Shown here piece by piece: positions 8,712 through 16,500 of a DNA stretch of 38,352 nt (positions are counted from its first letter, which is position 1; each line of letters begins with the position of its first letter). The notes beneath the pieces were generated by a model. It worked only from the letters and a program-made list of their open reading frames with translations, did not search any database and was not told where the DNA came from. Position numbers and translations under genes: made by a program. The DNA lies in contig NZ_JAGZSD010000026.1 in NCBI RefSeq assembly GCF_018381315.1, forward strand, positions 1 to 38,352. Reading direction: 5' to 3'. Origin of the DNA: Anaerostipes sp. Its GTDB lineage: Bacteria; Bacillota; Clostridia; Lachnospirales; Lachnospiraceae.

Positions 8712-8741
8712 TTGCCAACCTCCGGCCTGCCATTGTATAAT
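8712..8741 (+). promoter_or_regulatory. Promoter of the AraC-type regulator gene
   Basis: TTGCCA (8712-8717) and a perfect TATAAT (8736-8741) are spaced by 18 bases, about 50 bases upstream of the ATG at 8794. It is divergent from the glycoside operon promoter and lacks the shared 13-base motif. Confidence 0.7.
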
Positions 8742-8793
8742 GACATCACCTATTAGTAAAAAGAGAAAATATTTTTCTCAGAAAGGAGCTTTT

Positions 8794-9678
8794 ATGGATC
8801 CTTATAAACGCTTTTACCAGGCCAATGACTCCGGCATTTCCGTAGAACACTGGACTGGTTCCATGTCCCAGGACGCACATATGCATAAGTATTATGAGCT
8901 TGTTTTCATAGAAAAGGGTTCGTGCACCCATACCTTCTGTAAAGAAGACACCCTGCTGCTCCCCGGCGACAGCTTTTTGGTCCGCCCAGAGACCTCCCAC
9001 AGCTTTACCATCCACGAACAGACTTCCATCTACAACTGCCAGTTCTATCCGGAAGTTCTGGATGAACAGGTCTTTTCCCTCGTAAAAGAGTTAAGGACAG
9101 ACACAAGGGATGACCAGGCTCTTGAAAAGCCGCCTGCATCCTTTCAGGCAGATATCAACAAACAAGGGATCGTCCACTTGGATCCCAATGAGCATCTGTT
9201 TCTTCTGTCGATCCTTGGCGGGATGCAGAAAGCCCAGGAGAAACAGGATAATTACCACGAACTTTTAAAACGGAAGTATTTAGAAGTGATTTTGATCATC
9301 TATAGAAAACGCTCTGACCAGCAGTTCAAAAACTACTACTCCCAGCCAAAGCAGAACCAGTCGATTATCATGAGGACATTGGCCTATATAGAAGAAAATC
9401 TCGCAGAACCCATCGACTTCAACGACCTTGCCAGGGACGAAAACCTGAGTACCAACCATTTTAGGAAGCTTTTTAAAGACGTGACAGGCCTTGCGCCAGT
9501 GGAGTATATCAACCGCCTGCGCATCACAAAAGCCTGCGAGTATCTCCATAACAGCGATCTGAATATGAGCGAGATCGCGGCCAATGTAGGAATTTACGAT
9601 CCAAACTACTTCTCCAGGCTCTTCAAAACCTTTATGGGATGTTCTCCCCGCCATTATATCCGCCGTTCCAAAGAGTGA
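8794..9678 (+). CDS. AraC family transcriptional regulator
   Basis: A 294-residue regulator with an N-terminal cupin-like sensor half (residues about 15-90, with HMHKYYELVFI and LLPGDSFLVRPETSH) and a C-terminal double helix-turn-helix (about 190-290, with IDFNDLARDENLSTNHFRK and IAANVGIYDPNYFSRLFK). The start at 8794 is chosen over 8740 because AAAGGAG (8782-8788) lies five bases upstream. It is divergent from the glycoside operon and immediately upstream of the second TIM-barrel gene. It probably activates both in response to a sugar ligand, through the shared TGGATTGTT motif; that link is inference. Confidence 0.92.
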   Translation: MDPYKRFYQANDSGISVEHWTGSMSQDAHMHKYYELVFIEKGSCTHTFCKEDTLLLPGDSFLVRPETSHSFTIHEQTSIYNCQFYPEVLDEQVFSLVKELRTDTRDDQALEKPPASFQADINKQGIVHLDPNEHLFLLSILGGMQKAQEKQDNYHELLKRKYLEVILIIYRKRSDQQFKNYYSQPKQNQSIIMRTLAYIEENLAEPIDFNDLARDENLSTNHFRKLFKDVTGLAPVEYINRLRITKACEYLHNSDLNMSEIAANVGIYDPNYFSRLFKTFMGCSPRHYIRRSKE

Positions 9679-9777
9679 ATCGGCGGATGTTTTGTATATA
9701 TTGTATATAAAAAAGGACTTCCCTATTATATTTTAAGCCAAAATGTTCATAATCGTTAAATTATGCTAATTCCCGAT

Positions 9778-9841
9778 TGGATTGTTCTTTTACAAAAGCA
9801 CAACCGTGTTTATAATCAATAACAAACAGAAAACAATCCAA
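9778..9841 (+). promoter_or_regulatory. Promoter with shared regulator motif and inverted copy
   Basis: TTTACA (9789-9794), a 16-base spacer and TATAAT (9811-9816) precede the TIM-barrel gene at 9853. The motif TGGATTGTTCTTT occupies 9778-9790, overlapping the -35, and an inverted copy (AACAATCCA, 9832-9840) abuts the ribosome binding site. The two copies form a 10-bp inverted repeat around the promoter. A smaller inverted repeat (CATAAT 9748-9753, ATTATG 9760-9765) lies upstream. I saw nothing else definite in 9679-9777. Confidence 0.68.
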
Positions 9842-9852
9842 GGAGGTATTTT

Positions 9853-10740
9853 ATGAAAATTACATTTGACACCAGTGCATTTTGGGAAACAGGCATGTCC
9901 TACGAAGAAATCTACCATACAGTAGCTGAAGCAGGTTTTGAGTATATTTCACCTTATGACCCGATCTTCCCTGGCTTCTGGAAACGTCCGAAAGCCACCA
10001 ACGAGGAAGTGATGTGGCATAAAAAGGCCATTGAAAAAGAAGGTCTTAAGATCGCTTCCCTGACCACAGGGTTCCGACTTGCGGATCCTGATGAATTTAT
10101 GCGTCAGTATGCCATTGACTGCTGGAAGCGTATGATCGAGATCGGAGAGATGATGGAAGTCACCGTCTTTAACACCGAGCTGGGCGGCAACGTAAAACAG
10201 CCGGAGTTGTGTGAGGCCAAGTTGATGCGATCTTTAGATGAGCTGATTCCACTCTTTGAGAGCAAAGGCATGCGCCTTGACATCCAGGCACATCCCAATG
10301 ATTTTTATGAGACTAGCAATGAATCATGTGATATTGTCAAATATTATGACAGCCCTGCATTCGGTTATCTCTACTCTATCCCGCACACCTTCCACTATGA
10401 CGGCGGAAAGGGAGATGTGGAGAGTATGCTCAAATATGCAGGAAAATCTTTGAAGCATATTATCGTGGCAGATACATGGGACTACACAAAATTATTCCGC
10501 TACAATATCAACCCAGCCCCTCTCTATGCCAGCGGAGAAGTGCGCTGTCATGCACATATCGGAAAGATTGGAGAAGGGGATGTGGACTTTGACGCCTGCT
10601 TCAAGACCCTGCGGGAGATGGGATTCGGAGAACAAGAAGATACTATCGCCACCTTCAACCCTCTCGGTTTCCCTGAGAGAGCCGTCACAGATGGGAAGTT
10701 CACCAAGGCTCTCCTGGAAAAAGAACTGTTATCCAAATAA
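9853..10740 (+). CDS. Sugar phosphate isomerase/epimerase family protein (TIM barrel)
   Basis: A 295-residue TIM-barrel protein with an excellent AGGAGG site seven bases upstream of ATG 9853. It belongs to the same superfamily as the 7584 protein, but the usual metal residues are changed. The strand expected to end in a Glu reads DIQAHPND (Gln145), the Asp-x-x-His segment reads LYSIPHTFH, and IIVADTWD stands where His-Val-His is common. The HIGKIGEGDVDF segment and ATFNPLGFPE near the end are strong subfamily markers, shared in part with the truncated protein at 38154. It carries its own regulated promoter. The reaction is unknown; isomerisation or elimination of a keto sugar from the neighbouring dehydrogenase is plausible. 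Confidence 0.82.
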   Translation: MKITFDTSAFWETGMSYEEIYHTVAEAGFEYISPYDPIFPGFWKRPKATNEEVMWHKKAIEKEGLKIASLTTGFRLADPDEFMRQYAIDCWKRMIEIGEMMEVTVFNTELGGNVKQPELCEAKLMRSLDELIPLFESKGMRLDIQAHPNDFYETSNESCDIVKYYDSPAFGYLYSIPHTFHYDGGKGDVESMLKYAGKSLKHIIVADTWDYTKLFRYNINPAPLYASGEVRCHAHIGKIGEGDVDFDACFKTLREMGFGEQEDTIATFNPLGFPERAVTDGKFTKALLEKELLSK

Positions 10741-10757
10741 AAATGTTCTCTATTGAA

Positions 10758-10804
10758 AAAACAAAAGCAAGCTTGCTTATTCTTTGCAGGCTTGCTTTTG
10801 TTTT
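10758..10804. terminator. Bidirectional intrinsic terminator
   Basis: A perfect 15-bp stem (10758-10772 with 10790-10804) has A-rich and T-rich flanks, giving U tracts in either direction. It lies between the convergent TIM-barrel gene (ends 10740) and the minus-strand AraC gene (ends 10803). Confidence 0.88.
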
Positions 10805-11636
10805 ATGTCTGTCCTTTTCTCTCACTGCGGACTTCCCTCGGTGTGCTCCCATAGATTTCCCGGAACATTTTGATGAACAATTTGTAATTCTTAAAACCAT
10901 GCTTCTCTATAAGATCCATAATTCCCTCTTCTGTGTTGCAGATATCGTAGTAAATGTGCAGCAGACGTACCTGGTTGACATATCTTGAGAAGGAAACTCC
11001 CATATTCTTTTTAAAAAAGCGGCTGAAGTACTCACGGTTAAGATAAAAATGGGAAGCAATGTCCTCCAGAGGAATCGTCTCTCTATAATGTTCTTCTATA
11101 TAGTCTGTGATCTCCCCTAAACGTTTCAGCGTCCCTTCCTTTTCTGCCGTCCTTCCGCTGTCCTCTTCACCAAAGTGATTCAAAAGTTCATACAGAATTT
11201 CCATGGCAATAGCCTGGCTTTTCAGTTCATATGCCAAGGGCTGTCTCACATACAGCGGCAGAAGCTGCCTTAAAAGGCCGCAGACTGTCTGATACTGTTC
11301 TTTCTTTTCTGTATCTGTCTCTTTTCTGCTGCACGTTATGCGGATTCTGTCTATATCCCTGACATAATTCTTCATTCTTTTTCTGGAAAACTGGATAATG
11401 ATCATCATAGAAACTTCCGCACACTTCATTTCATGAATCTTATTAGAGTCAATAACCAAAAGATCACCGGCTTTTGTGAGATATTCTTTACCATCAAAAA
11501 TTACAGAACCAGTACCATTTAGTACATAAATCAATTCAATTGCCGTATGCCAGTGGGGCGGAGTATACTGTCCCTTGTTTGTCCAATATCTGATATCTAT
11601 ACCTGTTTTCTCAAGATTATATAAGGTTTCATACAT
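10803..11636 (-). CDS. AraC family transcriptional regulator
   Basis: A 277-residue AraC-type activator with an N-terminal cupin sensor (TPPHWHTAIELIYVLNG, then DGKEYLTKAGDLLVID) and a C-terminal double helix-turn-helix (IPLEDIASHFYLNREYFSRFFKK and LIEKHGFKNYKLFIKMFREIYG). The HWH motif is typical of AraC sensor cupins. ATG at 11636 has an AAAGGAA site at long spacing. It is divergent from the 51-residue ORF at 11787 and converges on the TIM-barrel gene. It may control the divergent small gene or a distant sugar operon; the target is not evident. Confidence 0.88.
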   Translation of the reverse strand: MYETLYNLEKTGIDIRYWTNKGQYTPPHWHTAIELIYVLNGTGSVIFDGKEYLTKAGDLLVIDSNKIHEMKCAEVSMMIIIQFSRKRMKNYVRDIDRIRITCSRKETDTEKKEQYQTVCGLLRQLLPLYVRQPLAYELKSQAIAMEILYELLNHFGEEDSGRTAEKEGTLKRLGEITDYIEEHYRETIPLEDIASHFYLNREYFSRFFKKNMGVSFSRYVNQVRLLHIYYDICNTEEGIMDLIEKHGFKNYKLFIKMFREIYGSTPREVRSERKGQT

Positions 11637-11730
11637 TTGTCAGCACATTCCTTTCCCAAAATTCAGCCGGGCAATGTCAATATCACCCTAAAAACTGGTC
11701 AAAAAATCATCTAATAACTTCATGTATACA

Positions 11731-11740
11731 ATGATATCAT
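11731..11740. promoter_or_regulatory. Palindrome in the AraC/small-ORF intergenic region
   Basis: ATGATATCAT is a perfect 10-bp palindrome about 50 bases upstream of the small ORF at 11787 and about 95 bases from the divergent AraC gene start. A TACAAT-like -10 (11727-11732) overlaps it, and no good -35 is visible. It could be an operator for activator-dependent expression. Confidence 0.3.
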
Positions 11741-11786
11741 AAGTACCGTAAAAGAAAAATATTCATTTTTGAAGGGAGGTTTTCAT

Positions 11787-11942
11787 ATGACGAATGCAAA
11801 AGCAGCACAGGTAAATACAAAGAAACTGTCTTTAAAGGAGAAAATCAAAAAATATTTTTTAGACAACTGTGACGTTATCAGCGCCGGAATCACGGCAATG
11901 AACGGCGGCCATTACTATATTCCGCCGAAGAAAAGATTGTGA
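11787..11942 (+). CDS. Small protein of 51 residues, unknown function
   Basis: An ATG at 11787 follows a near-consensus GGGAGG (11774-11779) with seven-base spacing. The frame encodes 51 residues with a lysine-rich N-terminal half (KLSLKEKIKKYFLDN, likely helical) and a C-terminal segment ISAGITAMNGGHYYIPPKK ending at TGA. A clean intrinsic terminator follows at 11990-12029, so it forms a self-contained unit between a divergent AraC gene and the convergent transaldolase gene. No membrane segment or signal peptide is visible, and I recognise no family. The strong ribosome binding site and terminator are the main support that it is real. It is easily missed because of its size. Confidence 0.6.
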   Translation: MTNAKAAQVNTKKLSLKEKIKKYFLDNCDVISAGITAMNGGHYYIPPKKRL

Positions 11943-11989
11943 GGTAAATGTGCAGAACGATGAAAAACCCAAAGAACCAATGAAACAGT

Positions 11990-12029
11990 AAAACAGCAGG
12001 TATGCTCCAATAACAATACCTGCTGTTTT
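11990..12029. terminator. Bidirectional intrinsic terminator
   Basis: A perfect 14-bp stem (11990-12003 with 12016-12029) has a 12-base loop and A/T-rich outer ends. It lies between the small ORF (ends 11942) and the convergent transaldolase (ends 12044). Confidence 0.87.
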
Positions 12030-12043
12030 GCTGTCTATGTATT

Positions 12044-13126
12044 TTATTTTCTGACCGGTTCTCCCACCATCAGCTTTCTGATTACTCCCAGAAGGCTTTC
12101 ATACCCTCCCAGAAACTGGCTGATGGTCTTTACGAAAGCTCCATAGTGTACAAACTCTTCCGGTTTCAAACCGTCTTCTTCATATGCCATTATAAAATCA
12201 GGAATCTTCTTCAGCTCATTCAAATATTTTTCCGGAACCGGACGGCTCATACGCTCTTTTACTTCCACATCGGATCCGTTGATCTTCTCCTGCCAAGGCT
12301 GTGTGATCGTGAGCACTACGTCCCCGCCGATAAACTCTGACCAGTGGAAATAATTTCTGTACGCCGCAGCCAGAAGTCTTGTCTTGTAGCCCCGTTCCTG
12401 ATAAATCTTATATGCATTCTTAAAAACAGCTACTCCTGCATACTCCAATGCACAGGGATCCAGGCACAGATTGTCACGTTTTACAGCTTCTTTTACCCAG
12501 TCATCCGTACGTCCCACCATGATCGTGCACACGGGGTTCATATTTTCATTGGAAAGGCCTGCTTCTTCTCTCCGTTTCAAACCGCGTTCCACTGCTTCTG
12601 CCACAGCTACAGCCTGTGCCACAGTGAAAGATACAGTGGCGTTAATACTGATGCCGGCAAAGGTAGCTTCCTCAAATGCTTTGATTCCTGCAGCTGAGGC
12701 CGGCATTTTAACCATAATATTTGGTGCCAGTTCTCCGAAACCGATGGCCTGTTTCGCCATTTCTTCTGCATTGCGGTAGAGTTTTGCATTAGTCTGAATA
12801 GAAATTTTCCCCTTTTTATGATTTGTCTTTTCATAAACCGGTTCCAAAAGCTTTGCTCCGCGCACTGCCATCTGTTCGATCAGGCGCCATGCAACTTCCT
12901 CTTCTGTTGCTTCCGGCATTTCATTAATCCATTTTACAAGAGTATCTTCCCAGAGATCCATCTCCTGATTTAATACATTCCCTACAATAACAGGATTGGT
13001 AGTAGCTCCCGCTGCTCCCCGTTCAATGGCGTATTCCAGCTCTTTTACTGCACAAGAATCGTTCCAGTATTCGGTCTGAGGGAATTTTTCACTAGTTTCA
13101 AACAGTTTTCCTTTTGCATCTGACAT
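12044..13126 (-). CDS. Transaldolase family protein
   Basis: A 360-residue class I aldolase of the transaldolase family, which transfers a dihydroxyacetone unit in the pentose phosphate pathway. Visible signatures are GAAGATTNPVIV at 37-48, the Schiff-base lysine Lys140 in IMVKMPAS, and ISINATVSFTVAQ. At 360 residues it is longer than the short clostridial TalC/FSA type and nearer the TalA/TalB or Tal-Pgi class. ATG at 13126 is preferred over 13144, because the upstream ATG sits inside the AAAGGAGT ribosome binding site. It has its own AT-rich upstream region. The neighbouring AraC and sugar genes suggest a role in pentose or keto-sugar phosphate processing. Confidence 0.9.
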   Translation of the reverse strand: MSDAKGKLFETSEKFPQTEYWNDSCAVKELEYAIERGAAGATTNPVIVGNVLNQEMDLWEDTLVKWINEMPEATEEEVAWRLIEQMAVRGAKLLEPVYEKTNHKKGKISIQTNAKLYRNAEEMAKQAIGFGELAPNIMVKMPASAAGIKAFEEATFAGISINATVSFTVAQAVAVAEAVERGLKRREEAGLSNENMNPVCTIMVGRTDDWVKEAVKRDNLCLDPCALEYAGVAVFKNAYKIYQERGYKTRLLAAAYRNYFHWSEFIGGDVVLTITQPWQEKINGSDVEVKERMSRPVPEKYLNELKKIPDFIMAYEEDGLKPEEFVHYGAFVKTISQFLGGYESLLGVIRKLMVGEPVRK

Positions 13127-13349
13127 AAAGAAGACTCCTTTCATGAGAAAGTCGTTGGTTACATTATGATTATATATTAGTATGTTTTGATAATATTTTC
13201 AATACTTTTTTATATTTTAATCATAATATTCTCATATTATATCAAACACTTACCTTTATTTATACATAATTCTTTCTTTTTTCTCCATAATCACAAGATT
13301 TCCATAAGATTTGTTTAGAAATCATTTAGAATTGTTTATTTTCTATCCA

Positions 13350-13377
13350 TTGTTTCAAATGGCTTTTCTGATATACT
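13350..13377 (+). promoter_or_regulatory. Possible plus-strand promoter in the transaldolase-purL gap
   Basis: TTGTTT (13350-13355), 16 bases, then TATACT (13372-13377) resembles a promoter pointing to the plus strand. No ORF follows; instead a GAAA-loop hairpin occurs about 50 bases downstream. The rest of the 13127-13552 gap is very AT-rich upstream of the transaldolase, and I see no other gene there. Confidence 0.3.
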
Positions 13378-13427
13378 TAAGACATAGTTTTTCATATATA
13401 TTTTAATCCTCTCTTTTCATTAAATAC

Positions 13428-13455
13428 AGAACCCCGCAGGAAACTGCGGGGTTCT
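13428..13455. terminator. GAAA-tetraloop hairpin, terminator-like
   Basis: A perfect 12-bp GC-rich stem (13428-13439 with 13444-13455) is capped by a GAAA loop. The downstream T run is weak in both directions, so it may be a stable RNA element rather than a strong terminator. Confidence 0.55.
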
Positions 13456-13509
13456 TATTGTATGGGAGTTTTGTTTACTGTCTCCATCTGGGTTATTTCT
13501 GCAATTACA

Positions 13510-13543
13510 AAAACCGGACATGTAAAATGCCATGCCCGGTTTT
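13510..13543 (-). terminator. Terminator of the purL operon
   Basis: A 13-bp stem with one mismatch (13510-13522 with 13531-13543). On the minus strand it is followed by a T run, directly after the purL stop at 13553. Confidence 0.8.
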
Positions 13544-13552
13544 ATACTAAGA

Positions 13553-16500
13553 TTATTTAAAGTAATTTACTCCTGAAAGGAAGATCTTCTGATTCTTGTT
13601 TCCTGTAATATTGCTGGATACAAATTCTCCCATCCGTTCAGAGTGCCCCATCTTTCCTAAGACTCTTCCATCCGGGCTTGTAATACCTTCGATGGCATAA
13701 TAAGATCCGTTCGGATTAAAGTCTTCGTTCATCGTAGGATCTCCGTTTAAGTCCACATACTGGGTCGCTACCTGTCCGTTTTCAAACAGCTTTTTAATCA
13801 CGTCATCATTGGCTACAAAACGTCCCTCTCCATGAGATACAGGAATACTGAAGACATCTCCTGCGTTCACTTCACGAAACCACGGTGACAGGTTTGAAGT
13901 CACTTTTGTATATGCAATCTTTGAAATATGGCGTCCGATACGGTTCATCGCAAGGGTCGGTGACTGTTCTGTTTGCTCCACAATCTTTCCTTCCGGAACC
14001 AGTCCCAGTTTGATCAGAGCCTGGAATCCATTGCAGATACCAAGAGCAAGGCCGTCCCTGTTGGTCAGCAGATCCATAACCGCTTCTTTAAGCTTTTCAT
14101 TTCTGAATGCAGTGGCAAAGAACTTGGCTGATCCTTCCGGTTCATCACCTGCACTGAATCCTCCCGGGAACATAATCATCTGTGATTCTTTGATGGCCTT
14201 TTCAAACTCATCCACTGAATCACGGATTCCCTGGGCATCCAGATTCTTAAATACCTTTGTGATCACTTCCGCCCCTGCTTCTTCAAATGCTCTGGCAGAG
14301 TCGTATTCACAGTTTGTACCCGGGAATACCGGAATAAATACTTTTGGTTTTGCCACTTTATTCTTGGCAAAGTATGCTTTGCCCTTTGTATAATTTCTTG
14401 TATCCACCGGATCCTGGCTTCCCTCAGAGCGGGTCGGGAATACCTCCTCCAGAGGTTTTGTCCATGCATCCTGAGCCTCCTTAAGAGGAACGACTTCATT
14501 TCCAAGCACCAGTTCCGGAGTTGTTGTAATCTCTCCCAGCAAAAGACTAGGAATCGCAAGTTTTCTGATATCTCTCGTATCCATCTCTACAACGAAAGAA
14601 CCATAATGGTTTTCTACCAGATCCTTAAGTTCCACTTCCTGATCAAAGATAACGCCAAGTCCGTTTCCGAAAGCCATCTTGGCAACTGCCTCAATCGTTC
14701 CTCCGAATCCGATGGCATAGCAGGACTTAATCGCCCCTTCCTGGATCAGCTTATGGATACGCTTGTATACCTTCTTCGCCTCTTTATATACCGGAAGATG
14801 ATAGACATCTCTCGGGATACAGATGCGTACAAGCCTGTTTCCTGCACGTTTCAGTTCCGGAGTAATCACATGTTTTCCGTCTGCCACATCTACCGCAAAG
14901 GATACCAGTGTCGGAGGGACATCAATGTCATTGAAAGTACCGGACATACTGTCCTTTCCTCCGATGGATGCCAGTCCGAACCCAATCTGTGCATGATAAG
15001 CTCCCAAAAGGGCTGCAAACGGCTGTCCCCAGCGCTCCGGATCCTCTCCCAGGCGTTTGAAATATTCCTGGAAAGTCAGACGGATCTTCTTATAATCACC
15101 GCCGGCAGCCACGATCTTTGCAATAGAATGGGTAATCGCATAGACTGCTCCGTGGAACGGGCTCCATTTTGATAAGTATGGATCAAATCCGTAACTCATC
15201 ATGGTCACAGTGTCCGTCTTGCCGCTAAGTACCGGAAGCTTGGCCACCATCGTCTGAACCGGAGTCATCTGATATTTTCCGCCGTAAGGCAGTGTGACGC
15301 TTCCTGCACCGATTGTGCTGTCAAACATCTCCACCAAACCTTTCTTTGAACATACATTCAGATTCTTCAGTGTATCCATGCATGCCCCTGTAAAGCTCTC
15401 AGGGATCTCCTGGTCAAAGAAACTGCTTACACGCTGAGGTACTTCCACATATACATCGTTTTCCTGATGGGCCCCGTTTGTATCTAAAAATGCGCGGGAC
15501 AGATTCACGATTTCTTTTTCTCTCCAGGAAAGCACCAGTCTCGGTTCTTCTGTGACAACCGCTACTGCTACTGCCTCCAGGTTCTCCTCCTCGGAAAAGG
15601 CTAAAAACTGATCCACATCTTTGGGATCCAGCACAACTGCCATACGCTCCTGGGATTCAGAAATAGCAAGCTCTGTTCCGTCAAGGCCGGCATATTTTTT
15701 CGGCACCTTATCAAGGTCAATTCTAAGGCCGTCTGCAAGTTCACCGATGGCAACAGAAACACCGCCGGCGCCAAAATCATTACACTTTTTGATCAGCCTG
15801 CTGACTTCTTCCCTGCGGAATAATCTCTGGATTTTTCTCTCTGTGGGAGGATTACCCTTCTGCACTTCTGCTCCGCAGGTCTCGATGGACTCTTCTGTGT
15901 GTACTTTTGAAGATCCTGTTGCTCCTCCGCAGCCGTCACGCCCGGTTCTTCCTCCGAGAAGCACGATGATATCTCCCGGATCTGAAGTTTCCCTGACAAC
16001 ATTTTTTCTCGGCGCAGCACCCATGACAGCTCCGATTTCCATACGTTTTGCCACATAATCCGGATGATATATTTCATCCACAAAACCTGTTGCAAGTCCG
16101 ATCTGGTTTCCGTAAGAGCTGTAGCCGTGGGCAGCCCCGGTCACAATTTTTCTCTGGGGAAGCTTCCCTTTCAAAGTATCCTTTAGAGGTACGGTAGGAT
16201 CACTGGCTCCGGTCACACGCATAGCCTGGTATACATAAGAGCGTCCTGAGAGCGGATCTCTGATAGCTCCGCCGAGACAAGTGGCCGCACCACCAAACGG
16301 CTCAATCTCCGTAGGATGGTTATGTGTCTCATTTTTAAAGCTTACCAGCCATTCTTCCTCTTCTCCTCCGTCAATGGAGACAGGAACCACAATACTGCAG
16401 GCATTGATCTCTTCACTCTCTTCCATATCGTTTAAAGCGCCTTCTCTTTTTAACCGGCGCATTGCCATCAGGGCCAGATCCATCAGACAGACAAACTTAT

